A stretch of 64,000 nt of DNA, taken from contig NZ_CP051651.1 in NCBI RefSeq assembly GCF_012848175.1, positions 1,984,001-2,048,000 on the forward strand, read 5' to 3'. The notes beneath the pieces were generated by a model. That model saw only the letters and a program-made list of their open reading frames with translations, made no database searches and was not told where the DNA came from. This document shows, piece after piece, positions 27,519 to 35,560 of the stretch; the stretch's first letter is position 1; each line of letters opens with the position of its first letter. A program made the position numbers and the translations under genes. Source of the stretch: Xanthomonas campestris pv. badrii. Its GTDB lineage: Bacteria; Pseudomonadota; Gammaproteobacteria; Xanthomonadales; Xanthomonadaceae.

Positions 27519-27864
27519 AGGCCAGCATGTGCGGTTCCGCATCGACGAGGACGAACTGGCCGCGCTGCTGGCCGGGCAGAGCGTCGATAATCTGAGCCGG
27601 CTCCCCAGCGGTCAGGGCGCGCGTCTGGTACGCCACAGCGTGAGCCTTACCGGTGGTCACGCGGCCTGCAACTGCGCCACCGATCACTGGCAATTGCTGG
27701 TGCCGCGCGACGCGCTGGAAGACCACGTGCGTCGCTTGCCGAGCCGCGAGGGATTGCATTTCAGCTTCGACGCAGGCGCCGGGCATGCAGAGCACATGGC
27801 GCTGCAGGTGACCTTCGATATCGATGTACGCGACAGTGCGCGCAAGCGATTGCCGAAGGAATGA
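27502..27864 (+). CDS. Small protein of unknown function in the mobA operon
   Basis: A 120-residue soluble protein starting RIQIEGQHVRFRIDEDEL, all-beta in appearance, with a CNC pair near residue 57. The start pattern reminds me of DUF7009-type proteins; I am not sure. It overlaps mobA by 17 bases (ATG 27502), so it is translationally coupled to a molybdenum cofactor gene and lies beside the nitrate genes. No enzyme motif was seen. Confidence 0.7.
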   Translation: MRIQIEGQHVRFRIDEDELAALLAGQSVDNLSRLPSGQGARLVRHSVSLTGGHAACNCATDHWQLLVPRDALEDHVRRLPSREGLHFSFDAGAGHAEHMALQVTFDIDVRDSARKRLPKE

Positions 27865-27992
27865 CCTGTTGGACCAGGTGCGTCGCTGCCTTGCACGCTG
27901 CCTGCCATTGACGCCTGCATGCCAGTTGCGCACTACTTTCTGCTGCGTCCTGAAGGGCGCGCCGTGCTCCGCAGGCGTGGCCACCTGAGCGA

Positions 27993-28997
27993 TCACACGG
28001 CAGGTCGCTTGCGCCGCTCCTGGTAGATGCCCGGCACGCGCTCGCAGACCAGCCCCTGTGCGCGTAACGCAGATTCGATCGGTGCGGCGGCAGCGTCGTC
28101 GTAGCCGGTGCCGCTGCGCAACGCGACCACGTGCAGCCCGTCGCCGGCCAGGTCCAGCAGCAGGGACAGCTGCGCTTGGGCAGCGTGCGGCATGGGACGA
28201 CGGGAGGCGTCGCGGCGCGCCAGCTCGAGCACTGCATCGGGAATGTCATCGCCGGCCACCAACACGTCGGCCAGGTTCATCGCACGCAACGCCTTCAAGG
28301 TGAGCAGGCCCGGATCGCCCGGGCCGGTGCCCACCAGCTGCACGCTGCCACGCGCCGGCACCGTGCCGGCGTCGTCCAGCGCCGCAGCGAATGCGGCTTC
28401 GGCCGCTGCCTCGTCGCCGGACTGCAGCAGCACAGGCACCTGGCCGTCGATGACGCGATCGAACCAGCGCCGGCGCCGGTTCATGTCCGGGAACTGGCTG
28501 CGGATGCGCTCGCGATGCTGCGCGAACAGGCCGGCGAAGCGGCCTACCGAAGCATCCAGCTCGCGCTCCAGCCGCTCGCGCAGGCGCCGTGCCAGCATCG
28601 GCGCGGCGCCTGCAGACGAAATGGCGATCACCAGCGGGTCGCGATCCACGATTGCGGGCACCTGATAGGTGGACAATTCGGCATCGTCCACCACGTTGAC
28701 CAGGCGCTGGCGCGCGCCTGCGGCGGCGGCAACGCGTTGGTTCAAGCCGGTGTCGTCGGTGGCTGCGACCACCAGCCACACCGTGTCGATCCAGGCAGGA
28801 TCGAACTCGCCCCCCAGTTGCTCGAAGCGACCGGCCTGCATCAGGTCCGCAAGCTCGGGCGAGAGCGCATGCGCGTACAGGCGAATCTGCGCGCCGGCCT
28901 TGAGCAGCGCCAGCACCTTGCGCGTGGCAACCTCGCCGCCACCGATCACCAGCACGGCGCGCCCCTGCAGATTGGCGAACAACGGGAACAACGGCAT
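27993..28997 (-). CDS. cysG: Siroheme synthase: Met8-like domain plus a half-length methyltransferase domain
   Basis: A 334-residue protein. Residues about 1-150 are the NAD-dependent precorrin-2 dehydrogenase/ferrochelatase (GRAVLVIGGGEVATRK, then SAGAAPMLARRLRERLE). Residues about 150-215 are the dimerisation helices. From about 217 the uroporphyrinogen methyltransferase domain starts normally (VQLVGTGPGDPGLLTLKALR). It then lacks the GxRxG and GGDPFIFGRG motifs and stops after about 115 residues, ending near the VPGI segment. E. coli CysG is 457 residues. It should make siroheme from precorrin-2 only if another methyltransferase works; one lies at 38391. ATG 28997; divergent from nasT by 84 bp. 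Confidence 0.88.
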   Translation of the reverse strand: MPLFPLFANLQGRAVLVIGGGEVATRKVLALLKAGAQIRLYAHALSPELADLMQAGRFEQLGGEFDPAWIDTVWLVVAATDDTGLNQRVAAAAGARQRLVNVVDDAELSTYQVPAIVDRDPLVIAISSAGAAPMLARRLRERLERELDASVGRFAGLFAQHRERIRSQFPDMNRRRRWFDRVIDGQVPVLLQSGDEAAAEAAFAAALDDAGTVPARGSVQLVGTGPGDPGLLTLKALRAMNLADVLVAGDDIPDAVLELARRDASRRPMPHAAQAQLSLLLDLAGDGLHVVALRSGTGYDDAAAAPIESALRAQGLVCERVPGIYQERRKRPAV

Positions 28998-29081
28998 CGG
29001 CTCACTCCCAAAAGGATGACTCGCACCAACGGCATGTTGCATGGCACCATCGGATCACGTCCACACGCCTCGCTGCCGCCA

Positions 29082-29654
29082 ATGCGTGTTTTGCTGGTCA
29101 ACGATACCGAAAAGCCGATCGGGCAATTGCGCCAGGCGCTCACGCGCGCCGGCTACACGGTGCTCGACGATGTGGCCTCGGTGGGTGCCCTGCTGCATGC
29201 GGTACAGAGCCAGCAGCCGGATGTGGTGGTGATCGACGTGGATTCGCCCTCGCGCGACACCCTGGAGCAGTTGTCGATGCTGCACACGCATGCGCCGCGA
29301 CCGGTGGTGATGTTTTCCGGCGATGGCGACGATGCGCTGATCCATGCCGCGGTCGGTGCGGGTGTCACCGCGTATGTGGTCGATGGCCTGGCACCGGCGC
29401 GGTTGGCGCCGATCGTGCAGGTGGCGCTGGCGCGGTTTGCGCACGAGAGCAGCATGCGCAAACGCCTGGACGAGGTCCAGCAAGCCCTGCAGGACCGCAA
29501 GCAGATCGATCGCGCCAAGGGTCTGCTGATGGAAAAACGCGGCCTCAGTGAGGCCGATGCCTATGCCGCGCTGCGCCAGCAGGCGATGAAGCAGGGCGTC
29601 AAGCTGGCCGAAGTGGCACGTCGCATCGTGGCCATGGCCGAATTGCTGGGATGA
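29082..29654 (+). CDS. nasT: NasT: ANTAR-domain antiterminator of nitrate assimilation
   Basis: A 190-residue regulator. Residues about 1-120 are a receiver-like domain (RVLLVNDTEKPIGQL, VVVIDVDSP, VMFSGDGDD). Residues about 130-188 are an ANTAR RNA-binding domain (QDRKQIDRAKGLLMEKRGLSEADAY, then AALRQQAMKQG). NasT binds paired hairpins with hexanucleotide loops and stops a terminator from forming. In known systems NasS holds it inactive without nitrate or nitrite. nasS follows after 4 bp, and a fitting leader RNA lies at 31369-31488. Confidence 0.92.
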   Translation: MRVLLVNDTEKPIGQLRQALTRAGYTVLDDVASVGALLHAVQSQQPDVVVIDVDSPSRDTLEQLSMLHTHAPRPVVMFSGDGDDALIHAAVGAGVTAYVVDGLAPARLAPIVQVALARFAHESSMRKRLDEVQQALQDRKQIDRAKGLLMEKRGLSEADAYAALRQQAMKQGVKLAEVARRIVAMAELLG

Positions 29655-29658
29655 ACCG

Positions 29659-30723
29659 ATGAGCCAAGCCGACCTTCCCGTACTGCGCGTGGCCTACATG
29701 CCGCTGATCGATTGCGCGCCGCTGGTGGCTGCGCAGCGGCTGGGGCTGGACCACGCGCATGGCCTGCACCTGGATCTGCAACGGCAGGCCTCGTGGGCGG
29801 GCGTGCGCGATCGGCTGCTGGCGGGCGAGGTGGAGGCCGCCCACGCGCTGGCCAGCCTGGTATACGCCATCGACCTGGGCATTGCCGGGCCGCAATGCGC
29901 GATGGGCTTGCTGATGACGCTCAATCACAACGGCCAGGCGATCACCCTGGCGCCCGCCCTGGCGCAGGCCCTGGCAGACGGGCAGGCGTTGCCGCAGGCA
30001 CTGGCCGGACTGGGGCGGCGCGCGGTCTTCGCGCAGACCTTTCCCACCGGCACGCATGCGTTGTGGCTGTATTACTGGCTGGCTGCAGGCGGGGTGGACC
30101 CGATGCGCGCTGTCGATGTGCTCAGCATTCCACCACCGCAGATGCCCGACGCGCTGGGCAGCGGGCTGGTGGATGGCTACTGCTCCGGCGAACCATGGGC
30201 GGCCGTGGCGCAGGCGAAAGGCGTGGGTGCACGGGTGATCCGCAGCGGCGAGCTGTGGGCCGGCCATCCGGAAAAGGTGCTGGCGTGCCGGCGCGAATTC
30301 GCTGCCCTGCAGCCGGAGCTGACGCAGCAGCTGACGGCCTGCGTGCTGGAGGCCTGTCGCTGGCTGGATGCTGGCCCGGACCACCGCGCACAGTGTGCGC
30401 AGTGGCTGGCCGAACCGCAGCATATCGGGGTGTCGGCAGCGCATCTTGCTGCGTGTCTGGATGCCGACACCGATGCGGCCAGCGGCGATGCGACGGCACT
30501 GGCCTTTCATCGCGACGGTGCGGTGAACATGCCGTGGCTGTCCGATGGCGAATGGTTCCTGAGCCAGTTCCAGCGGTGGGGCTGGCATGCCATCCAGGAC
30601 GAGGATATTGCGCGGTTACGGGATATCCATCGTCTGGACAACTACCGTCATGCCGCAGCGCGGGTGGGTGTGGCGGTGCCGGACAGCGATCATCGCAGCA
30701 ACCGCTTGTTCGATACGCCGTGA
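29659..30723 (+). CDS. nasS: NasS: cytoplasmic nitrate/nitrite sensor (NrtA/CmpA-like)
   Basis: A 354-residue protein of the NrtA/SsuA substrate-binding family (AYMPLIDCAPLVAA, LLAGEVEAAHALASLVYA, GTHALWLYYWLAAGGVDP, DGYCSGEPWAAVA). It has no signal peptide or lipobox, so it should stay in the cytoplasm, as NasS does rather than a transport protein. By analogy with Azotobacter and Paracoccus it binds NasT until nitrate or nitrite binds. The gene begins 4 bp after nasT; there are no ABC transporter genes next to it. The usual order nasS-nasT is reversed here. Confidence 0.88.
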   Translation: MSQADLPVLRVAYMPLIDCAPLVAAQRLGLDHAHGLHLDLQRQASWAGVRDRLLAGEVEAAHALASLVYAIDLGIAGPQCAMGLLMTLNHNGQAITLAPALAQALADGQALPQALAGLGRRAVFAQTFPTGTHALWLYYWLAAGGVDPMRAVDVLSIPPPQMPDALGSGLVDGYCSGEPWAAVAQAKGVGARVIRSGELWAGHPEKVLACRREFAALQPELTQQLTACVLEACRWLDAGPDHRAQCAQWLAEPQHIGVSAAHLAACLDADTDAASGDATALAFHRDGAVNMPWLSDGEWFLSQFQRWGWHAIQDEDIARLRDIHRLDNYRHAAARVGVAVPDSDHRSNRLFDTP

Positions 30724-31339
30724 GGCGGCTGGTGGCACTTTTTGGGCGCGTTCAGGCCTGCACAGGTTTCTGAAGTTGGTTGGTGGATTGCGCTCCGAGC
30801 TTCTGCAGGCGTCCGGATTGATTCGCCTGCGCGCTTGCGATGGTCGGCTCGCGACGTTGCTGATCTGATGTGTGGCTGCAGGGCCCTTGCCCGCCCACCA
30901 TCGCGGGACACGCCGTGAATCCGTCCATGGAGGCTCTTATGCGGCATCCATGCCGCATAAGGTCCCACGACGGTGAGCGGGCAAGGACCGGTCGAGAGGG
31001 TCGGTGTGCATGGGACAAGCGATCCGCTGGCGGCTCCTGCCTGGATCGCAAAGCATTGTGTGCTCGGCTAACTCGTCGATGGAAAAATCGGAGCCTGGAG
31101 CCATGGCTTGCTGGCATCGGCGTGGACACGTAGACCGTTCGCGGTGCGAGGCTTGGGCGCAAATCGATGGCGTCCCCAGCACCGCAAGACCGCGCCGCAC
31201 AGGTTTGGTGCATCGCTGCACGAAAGCCGGGAATCGGGCCATGCGTTCGGCCTTGCTGCTTCTCCGGGGGGACCGGTCACATCACAATTAATCACCAATT
31301 TTTCAATGACTTGCGTCGCCGTGATGCAGGAGTGAACAA
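30724..31339. other. Non-coding stretch between nasS and the nitrate operon promoter
   Basis: No convincing gene in 616 bp. It contains a repeat-like element around 30915-30965 and, near its right end, lower-GC sequence before the sigma-54 promoter. I looked for a TGCACC-N5-GGTGCA NtrC site and saw only GTGCA-N4-TGCAC in the opposite sense near 31209, which does not match. Confidence 0.4.
30915..30965. repeat. Dispersed repeat-like element with a 12-bp hairpin
   Basis: A perfect 12-bp stem (30936-30947 with 30950-30961, loop CC) is embedded in GTGAATCCGTCCATGGAGGC. I recall this sentence-like context (GAATCC-TCCATGGAGGCTC plus a GGCATCCATGCC hairpin) as recurring between genes in Xanthomonas and relatives. 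Family membership is from memory. Confidence 0.5.
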
Positions 31340-31341
31340 GT

Positions 31342-31357
31342 TGGCATGGTGATTGCG
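31342..31357 (+). promoter_or_regulatory. Sigma-54 promoter of the nitrate assimilation operon
   Basis: TGGCATG-N4-TTGCG, with GG (31343-31344) and GC (31355-31356) exactly 10 bases apart. This fits the -24/-12 consensus TGGCACG-N4-TTGCA with two mismatches. Transcription would start near 31368, so the leader would contain all three AACGGC hairpins. Confidence 0.72.
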
Positions 31358-31368
31358 TAGCACTCACG

Positions 31369-31455
31369 TGCAGGTGCAACGGCGTGCCTGCAACAACATG
31401 TACACGGTGCAGCGGTTCAACGGCGATCCGCACGCATCCAGGACAACGGCGTCCT
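31369..31455 (+). promoter_or_regulatory. ANTAR (NasT) target RNA: three hairpins with identical hexaloops
   Basis: Hairpin 1: 31370-31377 with 31384-31391, 8 bp including a tandem G-U, loop 31378-31383. Hairpin 2: 31412-31418 with 31425-31431, one T-T mismatch, loop 31419-31424. Hairpin 3: 31440-31444 with 31451-31455, 5 bp, loop 31445-31450. All three loops read AACGGC, with the A at position 1 and G at position 4 that ANTAR proteins need. Hairpin 3 uses bases 31445-31455 that also belong to the terminator stem, so the two structures exclude each other. Confidence 0.82.
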
Positions 31456-31488
31456 TCCGGTTTACCGGAGGGGCGCCGTTTTTTTTTT
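31445..31488 (+). terminator. Leader terminator controlled by NasT
   Basis: A 16-bp uninterrupted stem (31445-31460 with 31465-31480, two G-T pairs), loop TTTA, then eight more T (31481-31488). It lies 25 bp before the transporter ATG at 31514, so it is an attenuator and not a gene end. Confidence 0.92.
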
Positions 31489-31513
31489 GACCATCGCATT
31501 CGAAGAGGTCTCT

Positions 31514-32722
31514 ATGCAGCGCTCGTTCTGGCGATCCGGGCACACGCCCACCTTGTTCGCTTCCTTCCTGTATTTCGACCTGAGTTTCATGGTGTGGTAT
31601 CTGCTCGGTCCGTTGCAGGTGCCGATTGCGCAATCGCTGGGCCTGGATACACAGCAGCGCGCCCTGATGGTGGCGGTGCCGATCCTGTGCGGGGCGGTGT
31701 TGCGCCTGGTGTTGGGCATGTTTGCCGATCGCATCGGCGCCAAGCGCGCCGGCATGGTCGCGCAGCTCGCAGTGATCGCTGCGCTGTTCGGTGCCTGGAA
31801 ACTGGGCGTGCACAGCATGGGGCAGGTGCTGCTGCTGGGTGTGCTGCTCGGTATCGCCGGCGCTTCGTTCGCGGTGGCATTGCCGCTGGCCTCGCGCTGG
31901 TATCCACCCGAGCATCAGGGCACGGCGATGGGCATCGCCGGTGCAGGCAATTCCGGCACGGTGCTGGCGGCGTTGTTCGCCCCGATGCTGGCGGCCGCCT
32001 TCGGCTATCAGAACGTGTTCGGGCTGGCGTGCATCCCGTTGGTGCTGACGCTGATCGTGTTTGCGTCGATCGCCAAGGAGGCACCGACCCCGGTCGCACG
32101 CAAGCGGTGGTCCGACTACGGCCGCGTGCTGGTGGGCAACCGCGACGCGTGGCGCTTCATGTTCTTCTACGCGATCACCTTCGGCGGCTTTTCCGGCTTT
32201 GCCAGCGCGTTGCCGGGTTACTTCCACGACCAGTTCGATTTCGACGCGCGGACCGCGGGCTGGGCCACGGCGGCCTGCGTGCTGGCCGGCTCGGTGATGC
32301 GCCCGCTGGGTGGCGTGATTGCCGACCGTGTCGGCGGCACGCGTGCCTTGCTGGCGGTATATCTGCTGGTGGCCACGCTGGTAGGCATTGCCGGGGTCGG
32401 TGCCGGCGGCGCCACCATCACGCTGGCCTTGTTCGTGCTGACCTTGTTGTGCCTGGGCGCCGGCAATGGTGCGGTGTTCCAGCTGGTGCCGCAGCGCTTC
32501 GGCCAGGATATCGGGGTGATGACCGGCTTGATCGGCATGGCCGGCGGCATCGGTGGCTTCGCGCTTGCGGCCGGGTTGGGCGTACTCAAGCAGCACACCG
32601 GCAGCTATGCCTTGGGCATGTGGCTGTTCTCCGCATTCGCGCTTGGCGGCTGGGGTTTACTGGCAGGCGTCAAGACCCAGTGGCGCAGCGAATGGTCCAC
32701 CGCCGGCGCGGCGCGCGTCTGA
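31514..32722 (+). CDS. narK: Nitrate/nitrite transporter, MFS NarK/NasA type
   Basis: A 402-residue, 12-helix inner-membrane transporter of the nitrate/nitrite porter family. It shows the first-helix segment FDLSFMVWYLLGPL, the motif RLVLGMFADRIGAKRAG (about residue 65) and a glycine-rich nitrate signature GIAGAGNSGTVLAALFAP (about 138). It is the first gene after the regulated leader, with GAAGAGG eight bases before the ATG. It imports nitrate for the reductase encoded downstream. The next gene, nirB, starts one base after its stop. Confidence 0.93.
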   Translation: MQRSFWRSGHTPTLFASFLYFDLSFMVWYLLGPLQVPIAQSLGLDTQQRALMVAVPILCGAVLRLVLGMFADRIGAKRAGMVAQLAVIAALFGAWKLGVHSMGQVLLLGVLLGIAGASFAVALPLASRWYPPEHQGTAMGIAGAGNSGTVLAALFAPMLAAAFGYQNVFGLACIPLVLTLIVFASIAKEAPTPVARKRWSDYGRVLVGNRDAWRFMFFYAITFGGFSGFASALPGYFHDQFDFDARTAGWATAACVLAGSVMRPLGGVIADRVGGTRALLAVYLLVATLVGIAGVGAGGATITLALFVLTLLCLGAGNGAVFQLVPQRFGQDIGVMTGLIGMAGGIGGFALAAGLGVLKQHTGSYALGMWLFSAFALGGWGLLAGVKTQWRSEWSTAGAARV

Positions 32723-32723
32723 C

Positions 32724-35198
32724 ATGTCGACAGGAATCCAGGCAATGCAGCAACCCAGACTCGTCGTCATCGGCAATGGCATGGCCGGCATCCGCACCGT
32801 GGAAGAGCTGCTCAAGCTGATGCCGGGCATGTACCACATCACCGTGTTCGGCGCCGAGCCACACCCCAACTACAACCGCATCCTGTTGTCGCCGGTGCTG
32901 GCCGGCGAGCAGGAATTCGACGACATCGTGTTGAACCCGTTGCAGTGGTACCGCGACAACGGCATCCATCTGCATTTGAACACCGAAGTCACCCGCATCG
33001 ATCGCGTGCGCCGCCGGGTGATTGCCGCCGACGGCACCGAGGCCGAGTACGACCGCCTGCTGATCGCCACCGGCTCGGTGCCGTTCGTGTTGCCGATCCC
33101 GGGCAACGAGCTGAAGGGCGTGATCGGGTATCGCGATATCCAGGACACCCGCACCATGATCGACACCGCGCGCAGCAAGCAGCATGCGGTGGTGATCGGC
33201 GGCGGCCTGCTGGGCCTGGAAGCGGCCAACGGCCTGAAAGTGCGCGGCATGGACGTGACCGTGGTGCATCTGGCCGGCTGGCTGCTGGAACGCCAGCTCG
33301 ATCCGGTGGCCGGCAACCTGTTGCAGCAGGCGCTGCGCGCGCGTGGCCTGGAATTTCGCTTGAACACCGCCACCAGCGCGCTGCTCGGCAACGCGCAGGG
33401 CGAAGTGATCGGGGCCAGATTCGCCGATGGCAGCGAAATCCCGGCCGATCTGGTGGTGATGGCCGCCGGCATCCGCCCCAACACGCGCCTTGCCGAAGAA
33501 GCCGGCATCCATTGCTCGCGCGGCATCGTGGTCAACGACAGCCTGCAGAGCTTCGATCCGCGCGTGTATGCGGTGGGCGAGTGCGCAAACCATCGTGGGA
33601 TCGCCTACGGCCTGGTGGCACCGTTGTTCGAGCAGGCCAAGGTATGCGCGAACCACCTGGCGCAGTTCGGCATCGGTATCTATCGCGGCTCGGTGGCGTC
33701 GACCAAGCTCAAGGTCACCGGCATCGATCTGTTCTCTGCCGGCGATTTCATGGGCGGCGACGGCTGCGAGGAGATCGTGTTGTCCGATCCGGCCGGCGGC
33801 GTCTACAAGAAGCTGGTGATCCGCGACGACGTGCTGGTAGGAGCCTGCCTGTATGGCGACACCAGCGATGGCGGCTGGTATTTCAAGCTGCTCAAGGACG
33901 GCACGCCGATCCAGGCACAACGCGATCAGTTGATCTTCGGCGAAAGCGCGTTGGGCGATTCGGGCACCGGCGGCCAGGATCGCGCCAGCGTGATGGCCGA
34001 CAGCGACGAGGTCTGCGGCTGCAATGGCGTGTGCAAGGGCACCATTGTCAAGGCGATCAGCGAGCAGGGCCTGTTCACCGTCGATGAAGTGAAGAAGCAC
34101 ACCAAGGCGGCCAGCTCGTGCGGCTCGTGCACCGGGTTGGTGGAGCAGATCCTGATGAACTGCCTGGGCTCCAATTTCCAGGAAACCCCGAAGACCAAGG
34201 CCGTCTGCGCGTGTACCGACCTGAGTCACGGCGAGGTGCGCCGCGCCATCCGCGAGCACAGGCTGCTCACCCATGCGCAGGCCTACGCGTTCATGGAGTG
34301 GCGCACGCCCAACGGTTGCGCGACCTGCCGGCCGGCGATCAACTACTACATGCTGTCGACCTGGCCACATGAGGCCATCGACGATCCGCAATCGCGTTTC
34401 ATCAACGAACGCGCGCACGCCAACATCCAGAAGGACGGCACCTTCTCGGTGATTCCGCAGATGAAGGGCGGGGTGACCAATGCCGGCGAGCTGCGCCGCA
34501 TTGCCGATGTGGCCGACAAGTATGCGGTGCCGATGGTCAAGGTGACCGGCGGCCAGCGCATCGATCTGCTCGGGGTCAAGAAAGAAGATCTGGTGGATGT
34601 ATGGCGCGATCTGGGCATGCCGTCGGGCCATGCCTACGGCAAGTCGATCCGTACGGTGAAGACGTGCGTGGGCAGCGAGTTCTGCCGCTTCGGCACCCAG
34701 AACAGCACGCAGATGGGGATCGACCTGGAGACCATGCTGGCCAATATGTGGAGCCCGCACAAGGTGAAGCTGGCGGTGTCCGGCTGCCCGCGCAACTGCG
34801 CCGAATCCGGCATCAAGGACGTGGGCATCATTGCGGTGGACTCGGGTTGGGAGCTGCACGTTGGCGGCAACGGCGGCATCAAGACCGAGGTGGCGCGTTT
34901 CCTGGTCAAGGTGAGCACTGCCGAGGAAGTGCGCGAGTACACCGGCGCATTCTTGCAGCTGTACCGCGAGCAGGCCTATTACCTGGACCGCACCGTGCAC
35001 TACATCGCGCGCGTGGGCCTGGATTACATCCGTGCACAGGTGGTGGACGATGCGGCAAACCGGCGAGCGCTGTACGAGCGCCTGCTGTTTTCGCTGGAAG
35101 GCCTGGTCGACCCGTGGAAGGCACGCATCGCAGGCGAGCGTCGCCAGGAATATCAACCGCTGCGGATCGCGGCGCCTGCGGCCACGGTGGAGGAATGA
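32724..35198 (+). CDS. nirB: Assimilatory nitrite reductase NAD(P)H large subunit NirB
   Basis: Reduces nitrite to ammonium. The 824-residue protein carries, in order, an FAD/NAD(P)H module (VVIGNGMAGIRTVEEL; second Rossmann GGGLLGLEAANGL near 150), a BFD-like [2Fe-2S] domain (CGCNGVCKGT near 428, CGSCTG near 467), and the siroheme-[4Fe-4S] sulfite/nitrite reductase domain (TCVGSEFCRFG near 648, SGCPRNCAESG near 688). It is complete. The start is ATG 32724; ATG 32745 is seven codons inside. The stop overlaps nirD as ATGA. Confidence 0.96.
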   Translation: MSTGIQAMQQPRLVVIGNGMAGIRTVEELLKLMPGMYHITVFGAEPHPNYNRILLSPVLAGEQEFDDIVLNPLQWYRDNGIHLHLNTEVTRIDRVRRRVIAADGTEAEYDRLLIATGSVPFVLPIPGNELKGVIGYRDIQDTRTMIDTARSKQHAVVIGGGLLGLEAANGLKVRGMDVTVVHLAGWLLERQLDPVAGNLLQQALRARGLEFRLNTATSALLGNAQGEVIGARFADGSEIPADLVVMAAGIRPNTRLAEEAGIHCSRGIVVNDSLQSFDPRVYAVGECANHRGIAYGLVAPLFEQAKVCANHLAQFGIGIYRGSVASTKLKVTGIDLFSAGDFMGGDGCEEIVLSDPAGGVYKKLVIRDDVLVGACLYGDTSDGGWYFKLLKDGTPIQAQRDQLIFGESALGDSGTGGQDRASVMADSDEVCGCNGVCKGTIVKAISEQGLFTVDEVKKHTKAASSCGSCTGLVEQILMNCLGSNFQETPKTKAVCACTDLSHGEVRRAIREHRLLTHAQAYAFMEWRTPNGCATCRPAINYYMLSTWPHEAIDDPQSRFINERAHANIQKDGTFSVIPQMKGGVTNAGELRRIADVADKYAVPMVKVTGGQRIDLLGVKKEDLVDVWRDLGMPSGHAYGKSIRTVKTCVGSEFCRFGTQNSTQMGIDLETMLANMWSPHKVKLAVSGCPRNCAESGIKDVGIIAVDSGWELHVGGNGGIKTEVARFLVKVSTAEEVREYTGAFLQLYREQAYYLDRTVHYIARVGLDYIRAQVVDDAANRRALYERLLFSLEGLVDPWKARIAGERRQEYQPLRIAAPAATVEE

Positions 35199-35560
35199 GC
35201 ATGCCCAATCACGCGTGGGTGCATGTGTGCGCCTTGCAGGAGTTGCCGGCGCTGGGTGCGCGCGTGCTGGAGGTCGACGGCCTGTCGCCGATCGCCATCT
35301 TCCGCACCGCCAGCGATCAGGTGTTTGCGCTGCGCGATCGTTGCCCGCACAAGGGTGGCCCATTGTCGCAAGGGATCGTGGCCGGCGACACGGTGACCTG
35401 CCCATTGCATGGCTGGGCGATCGGCCTGCAGAGCGGGCAGGCCTGCGCGCCGGACGTGGGCTGCGCCCCGCGGTATCCGGTGAAGGTGGAGGCCGGTGCG
35501 GTGTGGATCGTGTTGCAGCCGGTCCCCGAGCCCCAGGCCGTTGCCGAGCCGGCCGCATGA
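35195..35560 (+). CDS. nirD: Nitrite reductase small subunit NirD
   Basis: A 121-residue Rieske-like subunit of the NirBD enzyme. It has CPHKGGPLSQG (about residue 49) and CPLHGWAIGLQSG (about 69), so both the Cys-x-His and Cys-x-x-His ligand pairs of a Rieske [2Fe-2S] centre are present. This is more complete than in some NirD proteins that have lost them. The start overlaps the nirB stop, and its own stop overlaps the nitrate reductase start as ATGA. Confidence 0.93.
   Translation: MSMPNHAWVHVCALQELPALGARVLEVDGLSPIAIFRTASDQVFALRDRCPHKGGPLSQGIVAGDTVTCPLHGWAIGLQSGQACAPDVGCAPRYPVKVEAGAVWIVLQPVPEPQAVAEPAA

Noticed and set aside
31205..31222. NtrC-like enhancer site upstream of the sigma-54 promoter
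   Set aside because: The dyad reads GTGCA-N4-TGCAC, the inverse of the TGCAC-N-GTGCA arms expected for NtrC.
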